A stretch of DNA of 64,000 bases, from assembly GCA_963748545.1 (NCBI GenBank), contig CAVVJO010000035.1, forward strand, positions 552,813 through 616,812, in the 5' to 3' direction. Below are positions 8,645 through 19,094 of this stretch, piece by piece (positions within the stretch are counted from its first letter, which is position 1; every line of letters begins with the position of its first letter). This stretch comes from Roseiarcus sp963748545 (GTDB lineage: Bacteria > Pseudomonadota > Alphaproteobacteria > Rhizobiales > Beijerinckiaceae). The position numbers were made by a program, and so were the translations under genes. The notes beneath the pieces are model-generated. The model had not been told where the DNA came from and did no database searches. It saw only the letters and a program-made list of their open reading frames with translations.

Positions 8645-10050
8645 TCATGGAACCCGATTTTCGCGCGCCGCAGTCTCGAAGAAGGAGGCGCTGAGCTTCG
8701 GCGTCCGCTTCTGGGTGGCGTAGTCCACATGGACCAGGCCGAACCGAAGACTGGTTCCGCTCGCCCATTCGAAATTGTCCATCAGGCTCCACAAGAAATA
8801 GCCTCGCACGGGGAAGCCTTCCATGGTCGCGCGCTGGAGCGCGGCGAGATAACTGCGCAGGAACATGATCCGATCGGTGTCGGTCACCGATCCGTCCGCC
8901 GCCGGCTCGTCCGCCGCGGCGCAGCCGTTCTCGGTGATGTAGATGTCCCCGACATTCCAGATTCGATTGAGGTGGCGCGCGCCCCAGTACAGCGCCTCGC
9001 CGCCGATATAGTGCCAGGGCGCGGCCATGCGGGGATGCGACTTCGAGAATGGCAGCAGTTCATAGCTCGGCGCGTCGTCGATCGCGCGCACGTAGCGTGG
9101 GAAATAGATGTTGGTCCCGACGAAATCGAGCGGACTGCCGATTACGCTCATCTCGTCGGCGGTGAATTTCGGCGCGTCCGCTCCTGTAGCCGCGAGGTAG
9201 GCCTCGGTGTAGCGGCCCTCGAGGATGGCGGTGAGATAGCGCGCGTTGGCTTCGCGGGTAAAGCGCTCGGCGGCCGCAATATGCGGGGGAGTCTCAATGA
9301 CGGGGACGCCGACCCACGTTGCGTCTGCAAGCCCGACCAGCGCGCCCGGCGCATGGGCGCGGATCGCCCGCACCGCGAGGCCGTGGCCGAGGAGCGCATG
9401 GTGAGCGGCCTGATTGAGCCGCGCCAGCGGCAGTTCGAGGCCCGGCGCGAAGACGCCCTGGCCATAGCCGTGTCCGATGAAGAATCGGGTTCATTGAGGG
9501 TGAAGAAATGACGCACGCGATCGCAGAGCTTTGCGGCGACAAAGCCGGCGTAATCGGCGAACGCCTCGGCGGTCTCGCGCCCCTCCCATCCGCCAAAACG
9601 GTCCTGCAGGGCCAGCGGCAGGTCCCAGTGATAGAGGGTGACGTAGGGCGTCATTCCGGCTGTGAGCAGCGCGTCGACGAGGCGATTGTAGAAATCGAGC
9701 CCCTTCGGATTGGGCGCGCCGCCTCCGTCGGGAAAAATGCGCGGCCAGGAAATCGAGAAGCGGTAGGCGCCGGCGCCGAGCGCCTTCATCAGCGCCACGT
9801 CCTCATGATAACGGTGATAATGGTCGACCGCGACGTCGCCGGTATCGCCGTTGGCGATTTTGCCCGGCGTGTGGGCGAAGCGGTCCCAGATCGACTGGCC
9901 TTTGTTGTCCTCGTTCCACGCGCCTTCGATCTGATACGCTGCGGTCGCGGTTCCCCAGACGAACCCCTTGGGAAACCTTAACGACGAGGTCGGCGCTGGG
10001 CCCCCGGCGGCCTTTTCACCGCCCGCGCCTTCAAGACTGTTCTCCGACAT
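8645..10050 (-). CDS. bglA: GH1 beta-glucosidase (one frame break)
   Basis: A glycoside hydrolase family 1 protein: N-terminal FPKGFVWGTATAAYQIEGA, acid/base glutamate in FFTLNEP, nucleophile glutamate in YITENGC and GYFLWSLMDNFEW near the C-terminus. It would release non-reducing beta-glucose from oligosaccharides or aryl glucosides, in the cytoplasm since no signal peptide is seen. The frame is lost directly after TLNEP near 9480-9488 and resumes as FIGHGYGQGVFAPG. Length 1406 bp (3n+2) means one base is missing, next to a GATTC site. Expected full length is about 468 residues. It is probably a sequence error rather than decay, because both halves are well conserved. Confidence 0.87.
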
Positions 10051-10101
10051 GATGGCTCTCCCCGGGATTGAAGCCCGTGCGCAACCAAAGGGCTCGTCAC
10101 G

Positions 10102-12105
10102 CTAGCCGGCGCCCGCATCGTGGAAAAAGTCATACACCAGCTTCGCCGTCGCGGCGTTCAAGCCAGGAGTCTTTTCGAGGTCGGCGAGGCCGGCGCGCGC
10201 AACGGCCTTGGCAGAGCCGAAAGCGTGCAAAAGCGCCCGTTTGCGGGCCGGACCGACGCCCGGAATCTCGTCCAGGGGGCTTTTGACAAAGTCTTTCTTG
10301 CGCCGCGCCCGGTGCGTGCCGATTGCGAAGCGGTGCGCTTCGTCCCGCAGACGCTGGACAAAGAAGAGGGCGGGGTCGCGAGGCGAGAGGCGGAAGGGCT
10401 CACGCCCTTCGACGAAGAAAGTCTCGCGGCCAGCGTTACGATCGGGGCCCTTTGCGATCGACGCCAGCGCCACGCCCTCGACGTTGAGCTCGGCCATCAC
10501 CTCGCGTGCGGCCTCGAACTGGCCCCGACCGCCGTCGATGATGACAAGGTCCGGCGTGTCGGGGAAGGCGTCGGCGTCGGCCGTTTCGCCCTGCCGGATC
10601 AGCCGGGTGAAGCGCCGCGTGAGCACCTCGCGCATCATCGCGTAGTCGTCGCCCGGCGTGAGGTCGGCGCTTTTGATGTTGAAGGTGCGGTAGGCGTTCT
10701 TGACGAACCCGTCAGGGCCGGCGACGACCATCGCCCCGATCGCGTTGGTTCCCATGATGTGGGAATTGTCGTAGATCTCAACCCGTCTGAGCTCCTTCTC
10801 AATCCCGAACGCCTGCGCGAGCGCCGCCAGCAGCTTCTCCTGGCTCGCGGCCTCGGCGAGCTTGCGCGACAGGGCCTCGCGCGCGTTGCGCATCGCCGCG
10901 TCGACGAGGTCCCGCTTCTCGCCCCGGCGTGGGACGCCGACCGCGATGCGGCGCTCGCCGCGGGCGCTGAGCACTTCGCACAGCGTCGCAGCGCTCGCGA
11001 CCGAATGGCTCAGCAGCACGAGCCTGGGCGCCGGGCGCTCGAGGTAGAATTGCGCCAGGAAGGAATCGAGCACCTCCTCCGGAGCGAGCGCCCGGTCGGC
11101 GCGAGGAAAATAGGCGCGGTTGCCCCAGTTCTGATACGTGCGGAAGAAAAACACTTCGACGCAATATTGCCCCGCCTCCTCGGTGATCGCGAACACGTCC
11201 GCTTCCGGAATCGAGCGCGGGTTGACGCTCTGCTCGCCCGAGATCGCCGACAGCGCGGAGATGCGGTCGCGCAGACGTGCGGCGCGCTCGAAGTCGAGGG
11301 CTTCCGCCGCCCTGGTCATCTCGTCGGCGAGGCGGCGGCGGATCGCGAGGCTGCGGCCGGAGAGAAAATCCTTCGCCTCCTTGACCAATCCCGCATAGTC
11401 GTCGAGCCCGATCTCGCCGGTGCAGGGGCCGGAACACCGCTTGATCTGATAGAGAAGGCAGGGGCGGGTGCGATTGTCGTAATAGCTATCGGAGCAGGTG
11501 CGCAAGAGAAACGCGCGCTGGAGCGCGTTCATGGTGCGGAACACCGCCCCGGCGCTGGCGAACGGCCCGAAATAGTCCCCTTTGATCGAGCGGGCGCCGC
11601 GATGCTTGACGAGCCGGGCCGCGGGATGGCCCGTGCAGAGCAAAATGTAGGGAAAACTCTTATCGTCGCGCAGCACCACATTGTAACGTGGCTTGAGCTG
11701 CTTGATCAGATTGGCCTCGAGCAGCAGCGCTTCGGCTTCGGTCTCGGTGGTGACGAACACCATCGAGCGGGTCTGCGCCACCATGCGAGCGATGCGCATC
11801 GACTGACGCTCGGGCGTCGTGTAGGCGAGGATCCGCTTCTTAATCGAGCGCGCCTTGCCGACGTAAAGCACCTCGCCCTCGGCGCCGATCATCCGGTAGA
11901 CGCCGGGCCCCATCGGCGCGTGGCGCCAGAAGTCGCGGATCGCCTCGGCGCCGCGCGCGAGATTGGACGGTTCGGCCGGGGCCTCGTCGAGCGCGATGTC
12001 GAGCGGGCTTGAATTGGCGCCAAGCTCGCGTTCGAGCGCCGCCTCGGCTCTGGCCTCGGCCTCGGGAGCCTCGCCCGGAGGATAGTGTTTCGGCGCGCCG
12101 TTCAT
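10102..12105 (-). CDS. uvrC: Excinuclease ABC subunit C
   Basis: The dual-incision nuclease of nucleotide excision repair. Domains in order: GIY-YIG endonuclease (GPGVYRMIGAEGEVLYVGKA), a UVR motif (EALDFERAARLRDRISAL), the RNase H-like UvrC domain (EIYDNSHIMGTNAIGAMVV) and C-terminal helix-hairpin-helix repeats (IPGVGPARKRALLHAFG). I chose ATG at 12105 (667 residues); a GTG at 12180 would add 25 residues without family support. The 630-residue open frame on the other strand is a shadow. Confidence 0.95.
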   Translation of the reverse strand: MNGAPKHYPPGEAPEAEARAEAALERELGANSSPLDIALDEAPAEPSNLARGAEAIRDFWRHAPMGPGVYRMIGAEGEVLYVGKARSIKKRILAYTTPERQSMRIARMVAQTRSMVFVTTETEAEALLLEANLIKQLKPRYNVVLRDDKSFPYILLCTGHPAARLVKHRGARSIKGDYFGPFASAGAVFRTMNALQRAFLLRTCSDSYYDNRTRPCLLYQIKRCSGPCTGEIGLDDYAGLVKEAKDFLSGRSLAIRRRLADEMTRAAEALDFERAARLRDRISALSAISGEQSVNPRSIPEADVFAITEEAGQYCVEVFFFRTYQNWGNRAYFPRADRALAPEEVLDSFLAQFYLERPAPRLVLLSHSVASAATLCEVLSARGERRIAVGVPRRGEKRDLVDAAMRNAREALSRKLAEAASQEKLLAALAQAFGIEKELRRVEIYDNSHIMGTNAIGAMVVAGPDGFVKNAYRTFNIKSADLTPGDDYAMMREVLTRRFTRLIRQGETADADAFPDTPDLVIIDGGRGQFEAAREVMAELNVEGVALASIAKGPDRNAGRETFFVEGREPFRLSPRDPALFFVQRLRDEAHRFAIGTHRARRKKDFVKSPLDEIPGVGPARKRALLHAFGSAKAVARAGLADLEKTPGLNAATAKLVYDFFHDAGAG

Positions 12106-12419
12106 GGTGGACGTATCTAGGGCGGCCGGCAGGGGTTGGGAATAGTGCAAGCCAAACGACGGGGCGGCGTCTTCGCCCACTCCGATAGGGCGCGTCCAGG
12201 AGGACGCCCGTCTCTAGCCAAGGGAGGTGCGAGAGACGCGCACCCTGCCGGCGAGATCGCCGCAGGGAATTGCGGAGCCGCGTGGCCGTTAACCTCATCC
12301 GGCGTCCCGGGCTGGACCTCCGGGCGGATTGGAGCTAGCTGTCTCTGCGCGTTAAGCATTTGTTAACCAACGTCCTCTGCACGGCGCGCGAGGCGGAGCG
12401 GGAGTCGACCAGCGTGGCG
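12106..12419. other. Intergenic region uvrC/lipoprotein, 314 bp
   Basis: This is a divergent promoter region. It holds one consensus CtrA box (12352-12367) and a separate TTAAC half site near 12289-12293. I saw no conserved reading frame or RNA gene in the rest. Confidence 0.6.
12352..12367 (+). promoter_or_regulatory. Predicted CtrA-binding site
   Basis: TTAA-GCATTTG-TTAAC matches the CtrA consensus TTAA-N7-TTAAC exactly. It lies about 52 bases before the start of the lipoprotein gene. CtrA is the essential cell-cycle response regulator of Alphaproteobacteria; whether it activates or represses here depends on the unmapped start of transcription. Confidence 0.6.
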
Positions 12420-12978
12420 ATGAGGCGCGACGGCCGGATGGAGCCGAAGAAGGCGCTGACGCGGGCCGGGATGGCGCTCGCGGCGGCGCTTGCGGTGGGC
12501 GGCTGCGTGGAGACGGCGGGGGACCTGGCCGCAAGCCCGGACAGCTCGTACCAATTCGTTCGCCGCCCCGACGCCAGCATGGCGGGCGCGACGCTCGGCG
12601 ATCATGTCCGTCGAGGGCGCTCCCGACGCGCTCAGCCAGCAATTCGACCAGAGCCTCGACGCCGCGGCGACGGAGCGGCAGATCGCCATGGCGCCCCCGA
12701 CCTCGGCCCGATATCTTGTGCGCGGCTACCTCAGCGCCTCGCTGGTGAAGGACGGCGCAGCCGTGGACGTCGTGTGGGACGTCTTCACTTCCGACAAGCA
12801 TCGCGCCCAGCGGCTCAGCGACACGTTGGTCGTGCGCGGATCAGGCGACGACCCCTGGGCGATGGTCTCCTCCACGGCGCTCGACAGCATCGCCGCCAAG
12901 AGCGCCGACGACCTGGCCGCCTATCTCTCAAACACGCCTGAGGCCGCGCCGGGCGGAGCGCTCAGCTACGCGCAGTGA
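12420..12978 (+). CDS. Small outer-membrane-type lipoprotein (one frame break)
   Basis: Starts at ATG 12420 with positive residues, a hydrophobic stretch (AGMALAAALAVGGC) and a lipobox-like VGGC, so a lipidated envelope protein is likely. The reading frame then shifts near 12595-12603: GATLG becomes, after removing one base from CTCGGCGATC, AIMSVEGAPDALSQQF, which runs to the stop at 12976-12978 through ARYLVRGYLSAS and AAKSADDLAAYLSNTP. The total of 559 bp (3n+1) supports one extra base and about 185 residues. Similar small lipoproteins occur in Hyphomicrobiales; their function is unknown. The CtrA box upstream suggests cell-cycle control. Confidence 0.65.
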
Positions 12979-13119
12979 GCCGGCTCCTCGGTTGGGAGAC
13001 TGCCGAATCGAGGCCCGACGATAGTCGTTGAACTGTCATGTTGTTTGCGACGGAGGCGGCTGCTATGAGCCGCAGCGTCCGTATTTTCACAGCGCACTGA
13101 GCGTTTGGGGAGATTTGCC

Positions 13120-14067
<948 letters not shown>

Positions 14068-14219
14068 CGGCGCTCGAGCGCGGCGAGGAACGGAAATTCC
14101 GCTCCCGGAAATCCACGATCCCGGCTTGCCCTCGCGAAATCCCCCGCATAGTCTTTTTCCCATGAAACGGTTGAATCTCGACCGGCGGTCGTTGACAGAG
14201 CTGGCGCGGGTGGAGTTGT

Positions 14220-14237
14220 CTTGACCGATTGGTCAAG
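14220..14237. promoter_or_regulatory. Palindromic operator before the nucleoside operon
   Basis: CTTGACC-GATT-GGTCAAG is a perfect 7+7 inverted repeat 60 bases before the BMP gene. A TTGACA box lies at 14192-14197 and could be a -35 element, placing the palindrome over or just after the -10 region, a repressor position. The symmetry is typical of dimeric TetR-, GntR- or LacI-type regulators. No such regulator is encoded next to it, so the binding protein is unknown. Confidence 0.55.
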
Positions 14238-14296
14238 GCTTGAGGATCTGGGCGTCTGCCGGATGTCGGCGGTCGTCAGCACCGGGAGGTTTTTGA

Positions 14297-15307
14297 ATGT
14301 TCAGTCGAAAATCCATGCTCATCACAGCTGCGCTGATGAGCTGCAGCGTCGTCGCGTCCGCCGCCTGGGCCGCCGAGATCAAGCCGGCCGTGGTCTATGA
14401 CCTTGGCGGCAAGTTCGACAAGTCCTTCAATGAAGGGGTGTTCAACGGCGCAACCAAGTTTTCCAAGGATACCGGCGTCGCGTTTCGCGACCTCGAGATC
14501 CAGAACGACGCTCAGCGCGAGCAGGTACTTCGCAAGTTCGCCAAGGATGGATTCTCGCCGATCATGACAGTCGGCTTCGCGTGGGCGACCGCGCTTGGCA
14601 AAGTGGCCGACGAGTTCCCCAACACCAAGTTCGGCATCATCGACATGGTGGTCGACAAGCCCAATGTGCAGTCGATCGTGTTTAAGGAGCAAGAGAGCTC
14701 ATTCCTGGTCGGCGCGCTGGCCGCTATGGTTTCGAAGACCGGCAAGGTCGGCTTCGTCGGAGGCATGGACATCCCGCTGATCTCGAAGTTCGAGTGCGGC
14801 TATGCTCAGGGCGTCAAATACGCCTCCGACGGCAAGGACGAGGTGTTCGCGAATATGACCGGCACGACGCCGGCGGCCTGGAACGATCCGGTCAAGGGCG
14901 GCGAATTGGCCAAGTCGCAGATCGACCGCGGCGCCGACGTCGTCTATGCGGCGGCGGGCGCCACCGGGCAGGGCGTTCTCAAGGCGGCCGCCGACGCCGG
15001 CAAGCTGTCGATCGGCGTCGATTCCGATCAAGATTACATGTTCCCGGGCAAAGTTCTGACTTCGGCGCTCAAGCACGTCGACGTCGCCACTTACAAGTCC
15101 TTCATGGACGCGAAGGACGGCACATGGAAACCCGGCATACAGGTCCTTGGCCTCAAGGATGGCGGGGTCGATTACGCAGTAGACGAGTACAACAAGAGTC
15201 TGCTGACGCCCGAAATCAAGGCCAAGCTCGACGCGATCAAGGCGGACATCATCTCCGGCAAGATCCAGATCCACGACTACATGTCCGACAACAAGTGCCC
15301 GATGTAA
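14297..15307 (+). CDS. BMP-family nucleoside-binding lipoprotein/periplasmic protein of ABC transporter
   Basis: A 336-residue member of the Bmp/PnrA family (PF02608). A signal peptide is visible (MFSRKSMLITAALMSCSVV, cleavage around AWA-A), followed by VVYDLGGKFDKSFNEG and the ligand-domain IDRGADVVYAAAGATG. Characterised members bind purine nucleosides. No lipobox cysteine is obvious, so it is probably soluble in the periplasm. It is the first gene of the transport/salvage operon, preceded by GGGAGG and followed by a hairpin before the ATPase gene, which may raise its level relative to the membrane components. Confidence 0.93.
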   Translation: MFSRKSMLITAALMSCSVVASAAWAAEIKPAVVYDLGGKFDKSFNEGVFNGATKFSKDTGVAFRDLEIQNDAQREQVLRKFAKDGFSPIMTVGFAWATALGKVADEFPNTKFGIIDMVVDKPNVQSIVFKEQESSFLVGALAAMVSKTGKVGFVGGMDIPLISKFECGYAQGVKYASDGKDEVFANMTGTTPAAWNDPVKGGELAKSQIDRGADVVYAAAGATGQGVLKAAADAGKLSIGVDSDQDYMFPGKVLTSALKHVDVATYKSFMDAKDGTWKPGIQVLGLKDGGVDYAVDEYNKSLLTPEIKAKLDAIKADIISGKIQIHDYMSDNKCPM

Positions 15308-15346
15308 GGTGCTTGAGCCGACGTGTTATCACTATGATCTCGTAAT

Positions 15347-15362
15347 GCCCGCGAAGGCGGGC
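15347..15362 (+). other. Intercistronic hairpin after the BMP gene
   Basis: GCCCGC-GAAG-GCGGGC forms a 6-bp stem with a 4-base loop, 40 bases after the BMP stop and with no T-run. The surrounding 150-bp spacer is unusually long for this otherwise tight operon and looks like dispersed intergenic repeat sequence. It could stabilise the 5' transcript or partly block read-through. Confidence 0.4.
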
Positions 15363-15460
15363 GTCCGACAGCGCCCCGTCTGGAGGTCCGCAGTGTTCCG
15401 GGCAAGGCGCATGGGCCCCCGCTCTCGTGGAGGCAAGTCCCTAACGGTACGGAGCCGCGC

Positions 15461-17005
15461 ATGACCCCCCGGGCCGGCGCGGCGCCTCCCGCCATCGAAC
15501 TCATCGACATCAACAAGAGCTTCGGCCCGGTTCACGCCAACAAGAACGTCAATCTCGTGGTCGAACGCGGCGTCATCCACGGGATTGTCGGCGAGAACGG
15601 CGCAGGCAAGTCGACGCTAATGTCGATCCTCTATGGCTTCTACGAAGCCGACTCCGGTGAAATTCGGATCAATGGCGAGACGGTTCGCATTCGCTCTTCG
15701 CGCGAGGCGATCAGTCACGGCATCGGCATGGTCCACCAGCATTTCATGCTGGTGCCCCCGTTGAGCGTGCTCGAGAACGTCATGCTCGGCGCCGAGGGCG
15801 GCCCGTTGCTCGCCCGTGGCGCGAGCGCGATCCGAAAGCGGCTCGCCGAACTCGGCAAGGCCTACGGCCTCGAGGTCGATCCGGAAGCGATCGTCGGCGA
15901 GCTGTCGGTCGGTCTCCAACAGCGCGTCGAGATCCTTAAGGCGCTCGTGCGGGGGGCGGAGATTTTGGTGCTCGACGAGCCGACAGCGGTGCTGACGCCT
16001 TCCGAGGCCGACCAACTGTTTGAGATGCTGCGTGTCCTCAAGAGCGAGAACAAGACGATCGTATTCATCACCCACAAGCTGCGCGAGATCATGAGCCTGA
16101 CGGACCGGGTGTCGGTGATGCGCCGCGGCGAGATGGTCGCGACCTTCGACACCGCCTCGACCTCGCCGCCGGAGCTTGCCGACGCCATGGTCGGGCGCAA
16201 AGTGATCCTCAAGATCGACAAGGGCCCGGCCCACCCCGGCAAGATCGCGCTGGAAACGCGCAATCTGGTCGTGCGCGACGATCGCGGCGTGGTTCGGGTC
16301 GACGGCGTGTCGTTCACGCTGCGCGAGGGCGAGATCCTCGGCGTCGCCGGCGTCGCCGGCAACGGCCAGTCGGAGCTGCTCGAGGCCCTCGCCGGCATCC
16401 GCCCCTTGAGCAGCGGAGAAATCCTCATCCATGGACATCCGCTGCCCATGGCCGAGCGCAATCCGCACGACGAACGGCTGATCGGCGTCGGCCACGTTCC
16501 CGAGGACCGCCATCGCGTCGGCCTCGTCATGCCATTCGAGGCGTGCGAGAGCGCGATGCTCGGCTTCCACTACGAGAGCGTGTACGGCAAGGGCCTGCTC
16601 TATGATCGCAAGGCGATCATCGCCGACGCCGAGCGCAAGATGGATGCCTTCGACGTCCGGCCGCGCGCGCCGCTGCTCAAGACCGCCAATTTTTCGGGGG
16701 GCAACCAGCAGAAGCTCGTGCTGGCGCGAGAGATCGAGCGCAATCCAAAGATCATGTTGGTGGGACAGCCGACACGCGGAGTTGACATCGGCGCGATCGA
16801 GTTCATCCACAAGCGCATCGTCGCCCAACGCGACGCCGGCAAGGCGGTGCTGCTGGTTTCGGTCGAGCTCGACGAAATCTTCGCTCTCAGCGACCGCATC
16901 ATCGTGCTGTGCGGGGGCCGCATCACTGGCGAGCGAAAACCGGAGGAGACCGATGCGCAGGACCTTGGCTTGCTGATGGCCGGCGTCAGCGAGCGCGCCG
17001 CGTGA
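15461..17005 (+). CDS. Nucleoside ABC transporter, tandem-domain ATPase
   Basis: A 514-residue protein with two ABC domains, like those of sugar (RbsA/Mgl) and BMP-type nucleoside importers. The first has Walker A GENGAGKST, signature LSVGLQQRVEILKAL and Walker B LVLDEPTAVL. The second has a degenerate P-loop GVAGNGQSELLEA and signature FSGGNQQKLVLAREI. The first site is likely the main ATPase and the second partly degenerate, as is usual in the family. Its TGA overlaps the GTG of the permease (GTGA), so the genes are coupled. Confidence 0.94.
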   Translation: MTPRAGAAPPAIELIDINKSFGPVHANKNVNLVVERGVIHGIVGENGAGKSTLMSILYGFYEADSGEIRINGETVRIRSSREAISHGIGMVHQHFMLVPPLSVLENVMLGAEGGPLLARGASAIRKRLAELGKAYGLEVDPEAIVGELSVGLQQRVEILKALVRGAEILVLDEPTAVLTPSEADQLFEMLRVLKSENKTIVFITHKLREIMSLTDRVSVMRRGEMVATFDTASTSPPELADAMVGRKVILKIDKGPAHPGKIALETRNLVVRDDRGVVRVDGVSFTLREGEILGVAGVAGNGQSELLEALAGIRPLSSGEILIHGHPLPMAERNPHDERLIGVGHVPEDRHRVGLVMPFEACESAMLGFHYESVYGKGLLYDRKAIIADAERKMDAFDVRPRAPLLKTANFSGGNQQKLVLAREIERNPKIMLVGQPTRGVDIGAIEFIHKRIVAQRDAGKAVLLVSVELDEIFALSDRIIVLCGGRITGERKPEETDAQDLGLLMAGVSERAA

Positions 17006-18111
17006 GCGCGCCCCTCAAACCTCTGCCGCAATGGGCCGACGTCGCGCTGATCCCGCTGGTCAACGTCGCCGCCGCTTTCATCATTTCCGGCTTCGTCGTG
17101 CTGGCGATCGGGGAAAACCCCCTGGAGGCGGTGCAGATCCTGATCACCGGCGCGCTCGGCGACCTCGAGGGCATCGGCTTCACCCTTTATTACGCGACGA
17201 GTTTCATCTTCACCGGCCTCGCAGTGGCGATCTGCTTCCACGCGGGCCTCTTCAACATCGGCGTCGAGGGGCAGGCCTATATCGCCGGGCTCGGCGCAGC
17301 GCTTGCGGCGCTCCATCTCGGCTTCCTGCCTGGCTATACGCTGCTGTTTGCGGCCATTATCGCCGCCGCGCTGTTCGGCGCCGCCTTCGCCGCGATCCCT
17401 GGCTATCTCCAGGCCTACCGCGACAGCCACATCGTCATCACCACGATCATGTTCAACTACATTGCCTCCGCGATCATGGGCTATCTTCTGGTCGACGTGC
17501 TGCGGGTTCCCGGCCAGATGAACGCCGAGACTCTGGCGTTTCCGTGGAACGCGTGGGCGCCTCAGTTCCATGTCGTGCTGGCGAGCTTCGGCGTCCACTG
17601 GCCGGACACGCCGTTCAACATGTCGTTTCTGCTGGCGCTCCCGCCGCGCTTCGGCGTGTGGCTGCTGATCTGGCGCACCCGGCTCGGCTACGCGATCCGC
17701 ACCGTGGGGGCGAATCCGACCGCCGCGATCTATGGCGGCATCTCGCCGGCCCGCGTGACCGTCATCACGACGCTGCTCTCGGGCGCGCTGGCCGGCGGCA
17801 TGGCGGTCAACGTCATCCTCGGCGAGGAGCACCGGCTGATCCTCGAATACACCGCCGGATTCGGCTTCGTCGGAATTGCGGTCGCGCTGATGGGCCGTGC
17901 GCATCCAATCGGCATCATCCTCGCCGCGATCCTGTTTGGCATGCTCTACCAGGGCGGAGCAGAGCTCGCCTTCGACAAGCCGAAGATCAGCCGCGACATG
18001 ATCGTGGTCATTCAGGGCCTCGTCGTGCTGTTCGCCGGCGCGCTCGAGCACATGTTCCGAAGGCCCGTCGCGACGTTGCTTGCGCGCCGCACGACCCAGC
18101 CGCCGATCTGA
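17002..18111 (+). CDS. Nucleoside ABC transporter permease 1
   Basis: A polytopic membrane protein of about 369 residues of the BPD_transp_2 type: hydrophobic N-terminal segments (VNVAAAFIISGFVVLAIG), the FHAGLFNIGVEGQAYIAGLG signature shared by BMP/ribose-type permeases, and a C-terminal region with GFVGIAVALMGRAHPIG. The start is the GTG overlapping the ATPase stop; longer frames upstream run through the ATPase gene and are not real. It forms the channel with the next permease. Confidence 0.93.
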   Translation: MSAPLKPLPQWADVALIPLVNVAAAFIISGFVVLAIGENPLEAVQILITGALGDLEGIGFTLYYATSFIFTGLAVAICFHAGLFNIGVEGQAYIAGLGAALAALHLGFLPGYTLLFAAIIAAALFGAAFAAIPGYLQAYRDSHIVITTIMFNYIASAIMGYLLVDVLRVPGQMNAETLAFPWNAWAPQFHVVLASFGVHWPDTPFNMSFLLALPPRFGVWLLIWRTRLGYAIRTVGANPTAAIYGGISPARVTVITTLLSGALAGGMAVNVILGEEHRLILEYTAGFGFVGIAVALMGRAHPIGIILAAILFGMLYQGGAELAFDKPKISRDMIVVIQGLVVLFAGALEHMFRRPVATLLARRTTQPPI

Positions 18112-18122
18112 GGCCGGAGCGC

Positions 18123-19094
18123 ATGGATGGGTTTAACGCCTTCATCGTCGTGTTCGCCTCGGGGATCCGGCTCGCCGTTCCGCTGATTCTCGCCTGTCTC
18201 GCGGGCCTGTGGTCGGAGCGTTCGGGCGTTGTCGACATCGGCCTCGAAGGTAAGATCCTGGTCGGCGCCTTCGGGTCTGCGGTCGGCGCGACCTTCACCG
18301 GCAACGTCTGGGCCGGGCTCGCGGTCGGCGTCGCCTCGACGATCGTCTTCTCGCTCGTCCATGGCTACGCCTCGATCGATCAGCGCGCCAACCAGATCGT
18401 CTCCGGCACGGCGATCAACATGGTCGCCGACGGCCTCACCGCGTTGATCGGCAACGCGATCTGGCAGCAGGGCGGCCGCACGCCGCAATTGCCCGAAGTC
18501 GCGCAGTTCGGCACGATCGACTGGCCGTTCGCGAAGGAAATCGGCGCCGTTCCGATCGTCGGGCCGATCTACCAGCATCTGCTGTCTGGCCACGACCTGA
18601 TCACCTACGTCGCCTTCTTGATGGTGCCGCTCACCTACTGGGCGCTCTACAGCACGCGATTTGGCTTGCGACTGCGCGCGGTCGGCGAAAATCCCGCCGC
18701 AGTCGATACAGCCGGCATCTCCGTGCGGGCGTTGCGCTACAGCGCCGTCGTCATCTGCGGGGTGCTGGTGGGTCTGGCCGGCGTCTATCTCGTCCTGTCG
18801 CAGGAGGCCTATTTCCAGCCGCACATGTCGGCCGGGCGCGGCTTCATTGCGCTCGCCGCTCTTGTCTTCGCCAAATGGCGGCCGTGGCCCGCGCTCGCCA
18901 CCTGCATTTTGTTCGGCTTCCTCGACGCGCTGGCGATCCGGCTGCAGGGGGTCGAACTGCCGGTGATCGGGCCGGTGCCGGTCCAGGCGATTGAGGCGCT
19001 GCCTTACGTGCTGACGGTCGTGCTGCTGGCGGGCTTCATCGGAAAGGCGATCCCGCCGCGGGCCTCGGGGATTCCGTATGTCAAAGAGCGCTGA
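18123..19094 (+). CDS. Nucleoside ABC transporter permease 2
   Basis: A 323-residue membrane protein, paralogous to permease 1 but smaller. It carries the family signature GLWSERSGVVDIGLEGKIL and RLRAVGENPAAVDTAGI (loop contacting the ATPase) and ends AGFIGKAIPPRASGIPYVKER. It starts 11 bases after permease 1. Its 3' end overlaps the cytidine deaminase gene by 17 bases, tying transport directly to catabolism. Confidence 0.93.
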   Translation: MDGFNAFIVVFASGIRLAVPLILACLAGLWSERSGVVDIGLEGKILVGAFGSAVGATFTGNVWAGLAVGVASTIVFSLVHGYASIDQRANQIVSGTAINMVADGLTALIGNAIWQQGGRTPQLPEVAQFGTIDWPFAKEIGAVPIVGPIYQHLLSGHDLITYVAFLMVPLTYWALYSTRFGLRLRAVGENPAAVDTAGISVRALRYSAVVICGVLVGLAGVYLVLSQEAYFQPHMSAGRGFIALAALVFAKWRPWPALATCILFGFLDALAIRLQGVELPVIGPVPVQAIEALPYVLTVVLLAGFIGKAIPPRASGIPYVKER

